Source: Actinomycetes bacterium (lineage in GTDB: Bacteria; Actinomycetota; Acidimicrobiia; Acidimicrobiales; Palsa-688). Taken from it: a stretch of DNA of 6,739 nt. The stretch lies in the NCBI GenBank assembly GCA_021808425.1, contig JAKBBS010000178.1, positions 1 through 6,739 on the forward strand. Direction: 5' to 3'. This document shows positions 1-5,835 of the stretch, in pieces. How positions within the stretch are numbered: the first letter of the stretch is position 1; every line of letters starts with the position of its first letter. Under the pieces are notes generated by a model, which saw nothing but the letters and a program-made list of their open reading frames with translations, did not search any database and had not been told where the DNA came from. The position numbers and the translations under genes were made by a program.

Positions 1-8
1 CGGGTAGC

Positions 9-2258
9 GTGTTGGCCGATGACTGCAACAGGTCAAGGCCCCCGGGCGAGTTGAGACAGCTTTACAAGCTGTTCAGGCTGATCGCGTTGGTAGCGAGCGC
101 GTCGGCGCTTATCGCAGGCACGATCGCTGCTGTCGCTGTGCTCGCCAGCCGGACCTACCACGGAAGCGCCAGCGCCACAGAGATCCCGCTCCCTCCGCTC
201 ACCAGCCAGTTCCAGCTCGGCTCGACCGTCTACGCCGCCGACCACAAGACGGTGCTCGCAGTGCTTCGCGGCCCGGAGCTTCGCGAGCCGGTCGCGCTTT
301 CGGCGGTGTCTAAGGAGCTCGTCACGGCGGTCCTCGACACCGAGGACCACGGCTTTTACGTCCATGGCGGCTTCGACCTGCGCTCTATCGCCCGCGCGGC
401 GGTCCACGACGTCTCCGGGCAGGGCCTGCAGGGCGGATCGACGATCGCGCAGCAGCTCGTCAAGCAGGTGTACCTCACGCCGTCGCAGACGCTCAGCCGG
501 AAAGTCCGCGAGGTTGTCCTCGCTGACCGTCTGGAGCGCGAGTACAGCCGCAACGCGATCCTCCAGGCGTACCTGAACACCATCTACCTCGGCAACGGCG
601 CCTACGGCGTGCAGGCCGCGGCGCAGACCTACTTCTCGGAGCCGGCCAGCTCGCTCGACCTAGCACAGTCGGCGCTTCTCGCCGGGATGATCCAGGACCC
701 GAACGGCTACGACCCGATCCTCAACCCGGCGGCGGCGCGCATCCGCCGCTCCGAGGTACTGGCGCGCATGGTGTACTACAACGACATAACCCAGGCGCAG
801 GCGACCGCCGCCAACCAGGTGCCGCTTCCGGGGGCGAGCCCCCCGCCGGCCACCCAGAGCGGCGTCACCAACTACTACGTTCTCCAGGTTAAAAACGAGC
901 TTCTCGGCCCCGGCAGCCCTCTCGGCGCGACCTACGCGGAGCGCTACGCAGCGCTCTTCGAGAGCGGACTCAAGATCTACACGAACATGGTCCCCTCTGC
1001 CCAGGCGGCGGCGCTGTCAGCTGTCGCGGCGAACACCCCGGCGAACAGCGTCGGCTTCGAGGAGGGCCTCGCCTCCATCAACCCGTCGAACGGGGCCGTC
1101 GAGGCGCTCGTCGGCGGTAGCGGGGCGGCGGCGTCGCAGTTCAACGTGATGACCCAGGCGCAGCGCCAGCCTGGTTCGGGATTCAAGCTGTTCACCCTCC
1201 TCGCAGCGCTCGAGCAGGGCTATTCCGTCAACGACACCGTCGATAGTCAGAGCCCGTGCTACATCTCCTTCCCCGGCAACAACAGCCTCCTCAAGACGCC
1301 GATCAACAACGACACGGGCGCCGGCGGCGGAGTGATAACGGTGGTGGACGCGACGGCGAACTCGGTGAACTGCGCCTACATGCGCCTCGCACGCCAGGTC
1401 GGGCTCGCAAACGTCGTGTCGATGGCGCAGCGTATGGGGATCAGCGAAGTGACAGCGGCAGACGCATTTATCCCCTCGATGGTCATCGGCGCCATAGCGG
1501 TTCACCCGATCGAGATGGCAGACGCGTACGCAACCCTCGCAGACAACGGCGTTTACCACCCCCCGTCGTTCATCTCGACGATCGTCGACCGTACGGGTGC
1601 TGTCATCTTCAAAGGCGACCAGCCGGGGAAGCAGATTTTCTCCAAGCAGATCGCCGCGGAGGCAGACGTGGCGTTCCAGGCTGTCGTCCAGTACGGGACC
1701 GGTACCGGGGCTGCTCTAGGGAATCGACCGGTGGCCGGCAAGACCGGGACGACGTCGAACAACGTCGACGCGTGGTTCAACGGGTTCACCCCGCAGCTGG
1801 CGACTACCGTGTGGATGGGCGCCCTCAAAGGAGAGATACCGATCGTCATCAACGGACTTACTGTCTACGGCGCGAACTACCCTGCGAGCACCTGGCACGA
1901 CTACAACGCGGCGGTGCTTTCGGGTCAGCCGGTCGAGAACTTTCCCACGCCCGACCCGTCGCTTGTGCCTGCGAGCGTCTACGTGACTTCCCCGGCTCTT
2001 GTCGCTGCTGATGTCAAAGACCACAATTACGTCGCGCCGCCGCCGCCCCCGCCGACGTTCCCGGTGGCGACGACCGCCCCGACCAACACGACCACGACGC
2101 TGCCTGGGGGTTCGGTACCTACCGCACCTTCGACTCCGGGTGGCTCTGGCGTGACGACCGGCGGCGCTGGAACCGGTGCCGGAACCGGCGCCGGAACTGG
2201 CGCCGGAGCGACGCCGGGCGGCGGGCCTTCCGGTGCAGCCCCGCAAGGAAACGGCTGA
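9..2258 (+). CDS. Class A penicillin-binding protein (bifunctional transglycosylase/transpeptidase)
   Basis: This 749-residue membrane enzyme should polymerise lipid II into glycan strands and cross-link the stem peptides outside the membrane. A short basic N-terminus is followed by one hydrophobic segment (about 24-46), giving a type II topology. The GT51 glycosyltransferase domain (about 75-260) shows TEDHGFYVHGGFD with the likely catalytic E112, GGSTIAQQL (142-150), RKVRE (164-168) and YLN (188-190). The transpeptidase domain (about 350-640) has all three penicillin-binding motifs: SGFK (S390 nucleophile, K393), SVN (452-454) and KTG (578-580). The tail from about 676 is Pro/Thr/Gly-rich and ends in GTGA repeats, as in actinobacterial PonA-type proteins. 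Length and domain order fit a complete class A PBP. The GTG start lies 8 bases from the window edge, so no ribosome binding site can be judged and the frame stays open upstream; a TTG at 51 is an alternative. It appears to be the first gene of a close-packed group. The assignment is firm, but the exact paralogue is not. Confidence 0.95.
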   Translation: MLADDCNRSRPPGELRQLYKLFRLIALVASASALIAGTIAAVAVLASRTYHGSASATEIPLPPLTSQFQLGSTVYAADHKTVLAVLRGPELREPVALSAVSKELVTAVLDTEDHGFYVHGGFDLRSIARAAVHDVSGQGLQGGSTIAQQLVKQVYLTPSQTLSRKVREVVLADRLEREYSRNAILQAYLNTIYLGNGAYGVQAAAQTYFSEPASSLDLAQSALLAGMIQDPNGYDPILNPAAARIRRSEVLARMVYYNDITQAQATAANQVPLPGASPPPATQSGVTNYYVLQVKNELLGPGSPLGATYAERYAALFESGLKIYTNMVPSAQAAALSAVAANTPANSVGFEEGLASINPSNGAVEALVGGSGAAASQFNVMTQAQRQPGSGFKLFTLLAALEQGYSVNDTVDSQSPCYISFPGNNSLLKTPINNDTGAGGGVITVVDATANSVNCAYMRLARQVGLANVVSMAQRMGISEVTAADAFIPSMVIGAIAVHPIEMADAYATLADNGVYHPPSFISTIVDRTGAVIFKGDQPGKQIFSKQIAAEADVAFQAVVQYGTGTGAALGNRPVAGKTGTTSNNVDAWFNGFTPQLATTVWMGALKGEIPIVINGLTVYGANYPASTWHDYNAAVLSGQPVENFPTPDPSLVPASVYVTSPALVAADVKDHNYVAPPPPPPTFPVATTAPTNTTTTLPGGSVPTAPSTPGGSGVTTGGAGTGAGTGAGTGAGATPGGGPSGAAPQGNG
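2169..2204 (+). repeat. Three tandem 12-bp repeats encoding Gly-Thr-Gly-Ala
   Basis: Three consecutive 12-base units (GGAACCGGTGCC, GGAACCGGCGCC, GGAACTGGCGCC) differ from one another by one or two C/T changes. They encode GTGA three times (residues 721-732) in the low-complexity tail of the penicillin-binding protein. The units are in frame, so changes in copy number would lengthen or shorten the extracytoplasmic tail without breaking the gene. Confidence 0.85.
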
Positions 2259-2265
2259 CGCGGTC

Positions 2266-3015
2266 GTGGCCTCCGACGCCGAGCAGGGCGGCCACTCGGG
2301 CGAGCTACTGGCGCTTCAAGACATCGACAGCGAGATCGACGCCGTCGTTCACAAACGCCGCCACCTTCCAGAAAGGTCCCGGGTCGACGCGGACGTGTCG
2401 AGGATCGATTCGATGCGAAGCGAGGCAGCGACGCTTCGATGCGAGCTGCGCAACCTTGGTGAAAGACAGGCCGCCTTCGAAGCGGAGCTCGCTTCGAGCG
2501 AGCAGCGCCGCTCGGCTATCGAAAGGCGGATGTTCTCCGCCCAGACGACCTCGACGCGTGACCTGCAGGCGATGCAGGCGGAGGCCGGTTCGCTCCAGGC
2601 GAAAGCCTCCGACCTCGAAGACGAGATCCTGGCTCTTCTCGAAGCCACCGACGCTGCGGCTGGACGCCTCGGCGAGCTGGACTCGTCGATCGCGACGGCC
2701 GGCGAAGCCCTTCTCGTGGCGGCAAAGGAGCTGGACGAGGCGGAAAAGACGATCGACGCCCGGCTTTCCCGTCTGCGTGCATCGCGCGTAGAAGCGAAAG
2801 CGGCGCTGCCGGAACCTCTGCTCGCCCGCTACGAGCGGCTTCGCTCCAGGCTCGGCGGTGTCGCGGTGTCGCGTGTCGTCGGGCGACGCTGCAGCGGCTG
2901 TCATTTGACCTTGTCGGCCGTCGAGCTCGAGCAGGTCCGCCACGCTGCGGCGGGCGACGTGTACGCATGCGAGCAGTGTTCGAGGATGCTAGTCGTCGAC
3001 CGGTCAGGGGAGTAG
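2266..3015 (+). CDS. Coiled-coil protein with C-terminal C4 zinc ribbon (DUF164/CdsZ family)
   Basis: With the start chosen here the protein has 249 residues. Residues 12-180 or so are rich in Glu, Arg, Ala and Leu in heptad-like spacing, giving a long helical hairpin. They include the family-typical segment TSTRDLQAMQAEAGSL (about 95-110). The C-terminus carries two CxxC pairs, CSGC (209-212) and CEQC (235-238), the four ligands of a zinc ribbon, with the characteristic CHLTLSAVELEQVR after the first pair. Relatives include Helicobacter HP0958, chlamydial CdsZ and mycobacterial Rv2229c; the role in actinobacteria is not established. The open frame extends back to a GTG at 2176, inside the penicillin-binding protein gene. 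I chose GTG 2266 because it removes that overlap, gives the usual family length and follows AAGGAA (2245-2250), although the 15-nt spacing is long. GTG 2233 is the other candidate. The gene starts 7 nt after the penicillin-binding protein stop and ends 10 nt before the phosphatase, so co-transcription is likely. Confidence 0.88.
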   Translation: MASDAEQGGHSGELLALQDIDSEIDAVVHKRRHLPERSRVDADVSRIDSMRSEAATLRCELRNLGERQAAFEAELASSEQRRSAIERRMFSAQTTSTRDLQAMQAEAGSLQAKASDLEDEILALLEATDAAAGRLGELDSSIATAGEALLVAAKELDEAEKTIDARLSRLRASRVEAKAALPEPLLARYERLRSRLGGVAVSRVVGRRCSGCHLTLSAVELEQVRHAAAGDVYACEQCSRMLVVDRSGE

Positions 3016-3025
3016 CCTCCCAGGC

Positions 3026-3604
3026 GTGCTGTTCGTCGTTCGCCACGGGCGCACCGCGCATAACGCCGGCGGTCTCCTGTTAGGACGGACTGACAGTCCT
3101 CTAGACGACCTCGGCGTACGCCAGGCGCAGGCGCTCGGCGGTGTCGCCGAGCTGGCCGGCGCGAGCCGCGTCGTGTCCAGCCCGCTCTCACGGGCACTTG
3201 AAACAGCGAAAGCTCTCGGTCCGCCGGTGAGCGTCGACGAGCGCTGGCGCGAGATCGACTACGGAGCCTTCGAGGGGTTGCCCGTTGGCGACGCCGGCGA
3301 GCTGTGGGACCGCTGGGCTGCTGACGTGGCGCACCGCCCGCCCGGCGGGGAGTCGCTTCGCGACGTCGGGGAGCGGGTCCGCTCCGCGTGCGTCGAAGTT
3401 TGGGCGCAGGCCCGCGACGTCGACGTGGTGGTCGTCAGCCACGTGTCGCCGATCAAAGTCGCCGTCGCGTGGGCTCTCGGCGTTGGCGACGAGATCTGCT
3501 GGCGTACGCACCTCGACACGGCCTCGATCAGCGTGATCGCGCCGGGGCGTAGCGGGGCTACGCTGCGCGGGTTCAACCTGACGGGACATCTCCGCGACCT
3601 GTAG
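3026..3604 (+). CDS. Histidine phosphatase superfamily protein (phosphoglycerate mutase-like)
   Basis: This 192-residue enzyme is a cytosolic branch-1 histidine phosphatase. The N-terminal RHG motif (R6-H7-G8) supplies the histidine that is phosphorylated during catalysis. SPLSRALET carries the phosphate-binding R56, REIDYGAFEG (75-84) holds the conserved acidic residue region, and VVSHVSPIK supplies the second catalytic H139. There is no signal peptide or membrane segment, and the length matches a single complete domain. The substrate cannot be read from the sequence: alpha-ribazole phosphate (CobC), phosphoserine or sugar-phosphate phosphatases share these motifs. A position directly behind a DUF164 zinc-ribbon gene matches mycobacteria, where the corresponding protein Rv2228c carries an RNase H domain fused in front of a CobC-like phosphatase; no RNase H domain is present here. 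The GTG start places the RHG motif at the very N-terminus, as expected. AGGGGAG (3006-3012), lying just before and touching the upstream stop codon, is the probable ribosome binding site, with a rather long 13-nt spacing. Confidence 0.92.
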   Translation: MLFVVRHGRTAHNAGGLLLGRTDSPLDDLGVRQAQALGGVAELAGASRVVSSPLSRALETAKALGPPVSVDERWREIDYGAFEGLPVGDAGELWDRWAADVAHRPPGGESLRDVGERVRSACVEVWAQARDVDVVVVSHVSPIKVAVAWALGVGDEICWRTHLDTASISVIAPGRSGATLRGFNLTGHLRDL

Positions 3605-3654
3605 CAGCGGCTAGGGTAGGGCGGGTCGGCAGTTTCGGTCTGGGAGGTAGACGG

Positions 3655-3846
3655 ATGCGGGTAGTTGTGGATTTCGACCGCTGCGAAAGCAACGCGCTGT
3701 GCATGGCCGAAGCGCCAGAAGTCTTCGAGGTGCGAGACGACGACTTCCTCTACGTCCTCGACGAGAACCCGCCGGAGGAACTGCGCGCGAAGGTGGAGCT
3801 TGCCGTCGCGCGCTGCCCCAAGCAGGCGATCACCCTCGAGGGTTGA
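3655..3846 (+). CDS. Small 3Fe-4S ferredoxin of the cytochrome P450-associated type
   Basis: This 63-residue acidic protein should carry single electrons, typically from a ferredoxin reductase to a cytochrome P450. It has only three cysteines, C10, C16 and C54, in the pattern CxxNxxC...CP. The usual second cysteine of a 4Fe-4S cluster is replaced by N13, so a 3Fe-4S cluster is expected, as in actinobacterial Fdx/SoyB-like proteins in which this position varies. The Asp/Glu-rich surface (for example 25-30 and 36-42) is normal for the family, and so is the length. The start is well supported: GGGAGGT (3642-3648) sits 6-7 nt before the ATG. A TAGGGT at 3612-3617 could be a -10 element, but I see no convincing -35. 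The gene lies 50 nt after the phosphatase, and its 3' end overlaps the convergent peptidase gene by 17 nt. No P450 or reductase gene lies in the window, so its partner is unknown. Confidence 0.93.
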   Translation: MRVVVDFDRCESNALCMAEAPEVFEVRDDDFLYVLDENPPEELRAKVELAVARCPKQAITLEG

Positions 3847-5800
3847 TCGAGGCGAGCACGTCGAGGTAGAAGTTGAGCTCCGCCGTATACACGGCGACGA
3901 TCGTCTCCGCTTTTCGAAACCCGTGCTGTTCGCCTTCGAAGGCCAGGTACTCGACGCGCCGCCCCCGCTCTCGCAGCGCGTCGCAGATCGCCTGTGACTG
4001 AGCCGGGGGAACGACCTTGTCGTCGAGTCCCTGGAAGACTATGAGCGGGCTCGTGATGCGCTCCGCGTTGTAGAGAGGCGAGCGGCTGCGATAAAGCGCA
4101 GCGTCGCGGGGCCACGGCCCGACGAGCGAGTCGAGGTAGCGAGCCTCGAACTTGTGGGTGTCGGTGGCGAGGCGCTCCAGGTCCGCGACGCCGTAGAGGC
4201 TCGCCCCGGCAGCGAAAGTGCCGCCCGTCGCGAGCGCGGCCAGCGTGGTGAGGCCGCCGGCGCTCGACCCTCTTATGAACGCTTTCGACGGGTCGGCGAG
4301 GCCGAGGCGGCCTAGCTCGCCGACCACGGCGGCGCAGTCCGCGACGTCGGCGTCACCCCACGCGCCTTTCAGGCGGTCCCTGTAGGCCCGGCCGTAGCCG
4401 CTGCTGCCCCTGTAGTCGACGTCCGCGACGACGAAGCCTCGTGTCGTCCAGTACTGCACCGACAGGTTCAAAAGCCGTGACGCCTGCGACGTCGGGCCTC
4501 CGTGGATGACGACGAGGACCGGCGGCAGCCCCCCGGGAGGCCCCTCGAAGTCCTCCGACGCCGGCGGGTAGACGACGGCGTGAGCGGTCTCGGGTCCGTC
4601 CGCGTCGGGGGTAGGAAACTCGATTGCTGCCGGCGTCGAGAGGAACCCTTCGGGGAAGGTGATCTCCCGGGAGCGGGCCAGGACGCGATGCGAGCCGTCG
4701 GCGTCGATGCGAACGACGCACGCGGCGAGGCTCGGCGATCCCGCCACGCACACCACTGCGTCGCCGCAGGATTGAAGCGACGAGAAGGAGGTAAAAGGCA
4801 GACCCTCAAGCTCGACGACCCCTCCGCCCGGCTCCGCCTCCCATCCGATCGCCCGCCCCGCCGGCGTCGTCCAGGTCGCCACCAGCCGCCCGGACGCGTC
4901 GAAGGTGTAGTCGGAGTTGCCGAACACCCAGTCTGGTTCGCCTACCTCGGCTTCGAAAGCCGTCAACGCTCGTGACGTCTCGCTGTAGAGGTTCCACCAG
5001 CCGCTTCGATCCGACAGGTAGTGAAGCACCCCTCCGGGCGACCACCTCGGTTGGGTTACCGACACGCCCGGACCCCCCGAGACGAGGCTCGGCTCGCCGA
5101 GGGTTACAGCACCGTCCGACCCCGCAATGTGTGACACCGCCATGTCCGCCACCCACAGACGCGTCGAATCCCAGGCCATGTCAGGATGATCCCAGGTGAT
5201 CCACGCCAGGCGCCCGCCGTCGGGGGACACCCTCGGGGCGGAGAAGAAGTCGTGGCCGCCGGCGAGCGTGACAGGCTCGGAGCCTTCCGAAAGCCACCCG
5301 TCGGGCGCCCACAGCGGTACTGCCACCAGGTCGTTCACCACCCCCGACGCGTCGTGTCGCTCACGGACACAAACGACAGCCATACCGTCAGCAGTGATGG
5401 CAGGGTCCGCGAAGCGCACCTTGCGGCCGTCGACGGCGGGAGTTAGCGGCCTGGTGCGCCCTGACGGCCCGTGCATCGCCCACAGCCGCTGGTCCTCGAA
5501 GTTCGAGTACACGACGACGCGGTCCCAGCCGGACGGGTCCCACACGACGTGGCATCTGCCGCCGTACTCGTGGACGAGGGTCCGTACCGACACTCCGGGT
5601 GGGGTCTCGTCGCGAGCAGGTTCCGAAGCGTCGGCGGGACGTGACACCACGACGGCCCGGCCGGCTTCGCTCGGGCGGGACTCCACCCACCAGACGCGAC
5701 CGCCGGCGGCGGACACCGACGAGAAGCTGACAGCGCCAGCGACGAGCATCTTTGCGTCGATGGGCGACTTCCAGGTTCCGTAATCGGCGACAGTCTTCAT
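3830..5800 (-). CDS. S9 family serine peptidase (prolyl oligopeptidase/acylaminoacyl-peptidase-like)
   Basis: This 656-residue enzyme should cleave short peptides, probably removing dipeptides or acylated residues. Residues about 20-395 form the expected beta-propeller and contain family-typical blades such as VHEYGG (76-81) and PRWSPGGVLHYLSDRSGWWNLY (251-272). Residues about 405-656 are the alpha/beta-hydrolase domain. VIHGGP (431-436) and DYRGSSGYG (462-470) form the oxyanion region. The nucleophile S513 lies in GSSAGG (511-516), the acid is D593 or D594 in GLDDKVVPP, and the histidine is H626 in EQHGF. All catalytic elements are intact and the length is normal. No signal peptide is visible, so a cytosolic location is likely. 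The ATG start is followed by YGTWKSPI, matching the usual N-terminus of this group. No Shine-Dalgarno sequence precedes it, but a TAAAGT hexamer does. The gene is divergent from the acyl-CoA dehydrogenase and convergent with the ferredoxin. The exact peptide specificity cannot be inferred. Confidence 0.94.
   Translation of the reverse strand: MKTVADYGTWKSPIDAKMLVAGAVSFSSVSAAGGRVWWVESRPSEAGRAVVVSRPADASEPARDETPPGVSVRTLVHEYGGRCHVVWDPSGWDRVVVYSNFEDQRLWAMHGPSGRTRPLTPAVDGRKVRFADPAITADGMAVVCVRERHDASGVVNDLVAVPLWAPDGWLSEGSEPVTLAGGHDFFSAPRVSPDGGRLAWITWDHPDMAWDSTRLWVADMAVSHIAGSDGAVTLGEPSLVSGGPGVSVTQPRWSPGGVLHYLSDRSGWWNLYSETSRALTAFEAEVGEPDWVFGNSDYTFDASGRLVATWTTPAGRAIGWEAEPGGGVVELEGLPFTSFSSLQSCGDAVVCVAGSPSLAACVVRIDADGSHRVLARSREITFPEGFLSTPAAIEFPTPDADGPETAHAVVYPPASEDFEGPPGGLPPVLVVIHGGPTSQASRLLNLSVQYWTTRGFVVADVDYRGSSGYGRAYRDRLKGAWGDADVADCAAVVGELGRLGLADPSKAFIRGSSAGGLTTLAALATGGTFAAGASLYGVADLERLATDTHKFEARYLDSLVGPWPRDAALYRSRSPLYNAERITSPLIVFQGLDDKVVPPAQSQAICDALRERGRRVEYLAFEGEQHGFRKAETIVAVYTAELNFYLDVLASINPRG
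3832..3843. repeat. Perfect 12-bp palindrome inside a convergent gene overlap
   Basis: ACCCTCGAGGGT reads the same on both strands. It lies within the 17-nt overlap (3830-3846) between the end of the ferredoxin gene and the end of the oppositely oriented peptidase gene, and the two stop codons bracket it. It is fully coding on both strands. With no unpaired loop and no following T-run it is not a classical intrinsic terminator. It may simply reflect the Leu-Glu-Gly and Pro-Arg-Gly codons meeting. Confidence 0.8.
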
Positions 5801-5808
5801 AGCGTGGA

Positions 5809-5814
5809 ACTTTA
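5809..5814 (-). promoter_or_regulatory. Putative -10 element for the S9 peptidase, leaderless start
   Basis: On the - strand this reads TAAAGT, a match to the actinobacterial TAnnnT -10 pattern. It ends 8 nt before the peptidase ATG, which would place transcription initiation at or just before the start codon. The absence of a Shine-Dalgarno sequence in the same interval fits a leaderless mRNA. I see no good -35 hexamer at 16-18 bp, and short hexamers arise by chance, so this is tentative. Confidence 0.35.
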
Positions 5815-5823
5815 GAGGTGATC

Positions 5824-5829
5824 TACTCT
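5824..5829 (+). promoter_or_regulatory. Putative -10 element for the acyl-CoA dehydrogenase, leaderless start
   Basis: TACTCT matches the TAnnnT -10 pattern and ends 6 nt before the GTG at 5836. Transcription would therefore begin at about the first base of the start codon. The only purine-rich stretch, AGAGG at 5814-5818, lies 17 nt upstream of the GTG, too far for a normal ribosome binding site. No clear -35 is present, so confidence is limited. Confidence 0.35.
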
Positions 5830-5835
5830 TGTGCT

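Noticed and set aside
1017..1559. Long open frame on the - strand within the penicillin-binding protein gene
   Set aside because: Arg/His/Asp-rich translation with no recognisable motif, opposite a gene with intact catalytic motifs; it is the usual by-product of high GC content.
1256..2011. 251-codon open frame on the + strand in another frame of the penicillin-binding protein gene
   Set aside because: The translation is Arg/Gly/Gln-rich and has no domain, and the region codes for SVN, KTG and other motifs in the real frame.
2176..2265. 30-codon N-terminal extension of the zinc-ribbon protein from the GTG at 2176
   Set aside because: It would overlap the upstream gene by 83 nt within the repeat tail, and its Pro/Ala/Arg-rich sequence does not resemble the family N-terminus, which begins near LLALQDIDSEID.
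2305..2943. 212-codon open frame antisense to the zinc-ribbon gene
   Set aside because: The composition reflects the GC-skewed coiled-coil codons opposite; no motif or start signal supports it.
3087..3099. Inverted repeat GGACT-GAC-AGTCC as a possible hairpin
   Set aside because: Only a 5-bp stem inside the phosphatase gene, over the conserved GRTDSPLDD segment; no T-run and no sign of a regulatory role.
4502..4975. Open frame on the + strand opposite the S9 peptidase
   Set aside because: Low-complexity Arg/Gly-rich translation; the opposite strand encodes conserved peptidase sequence.
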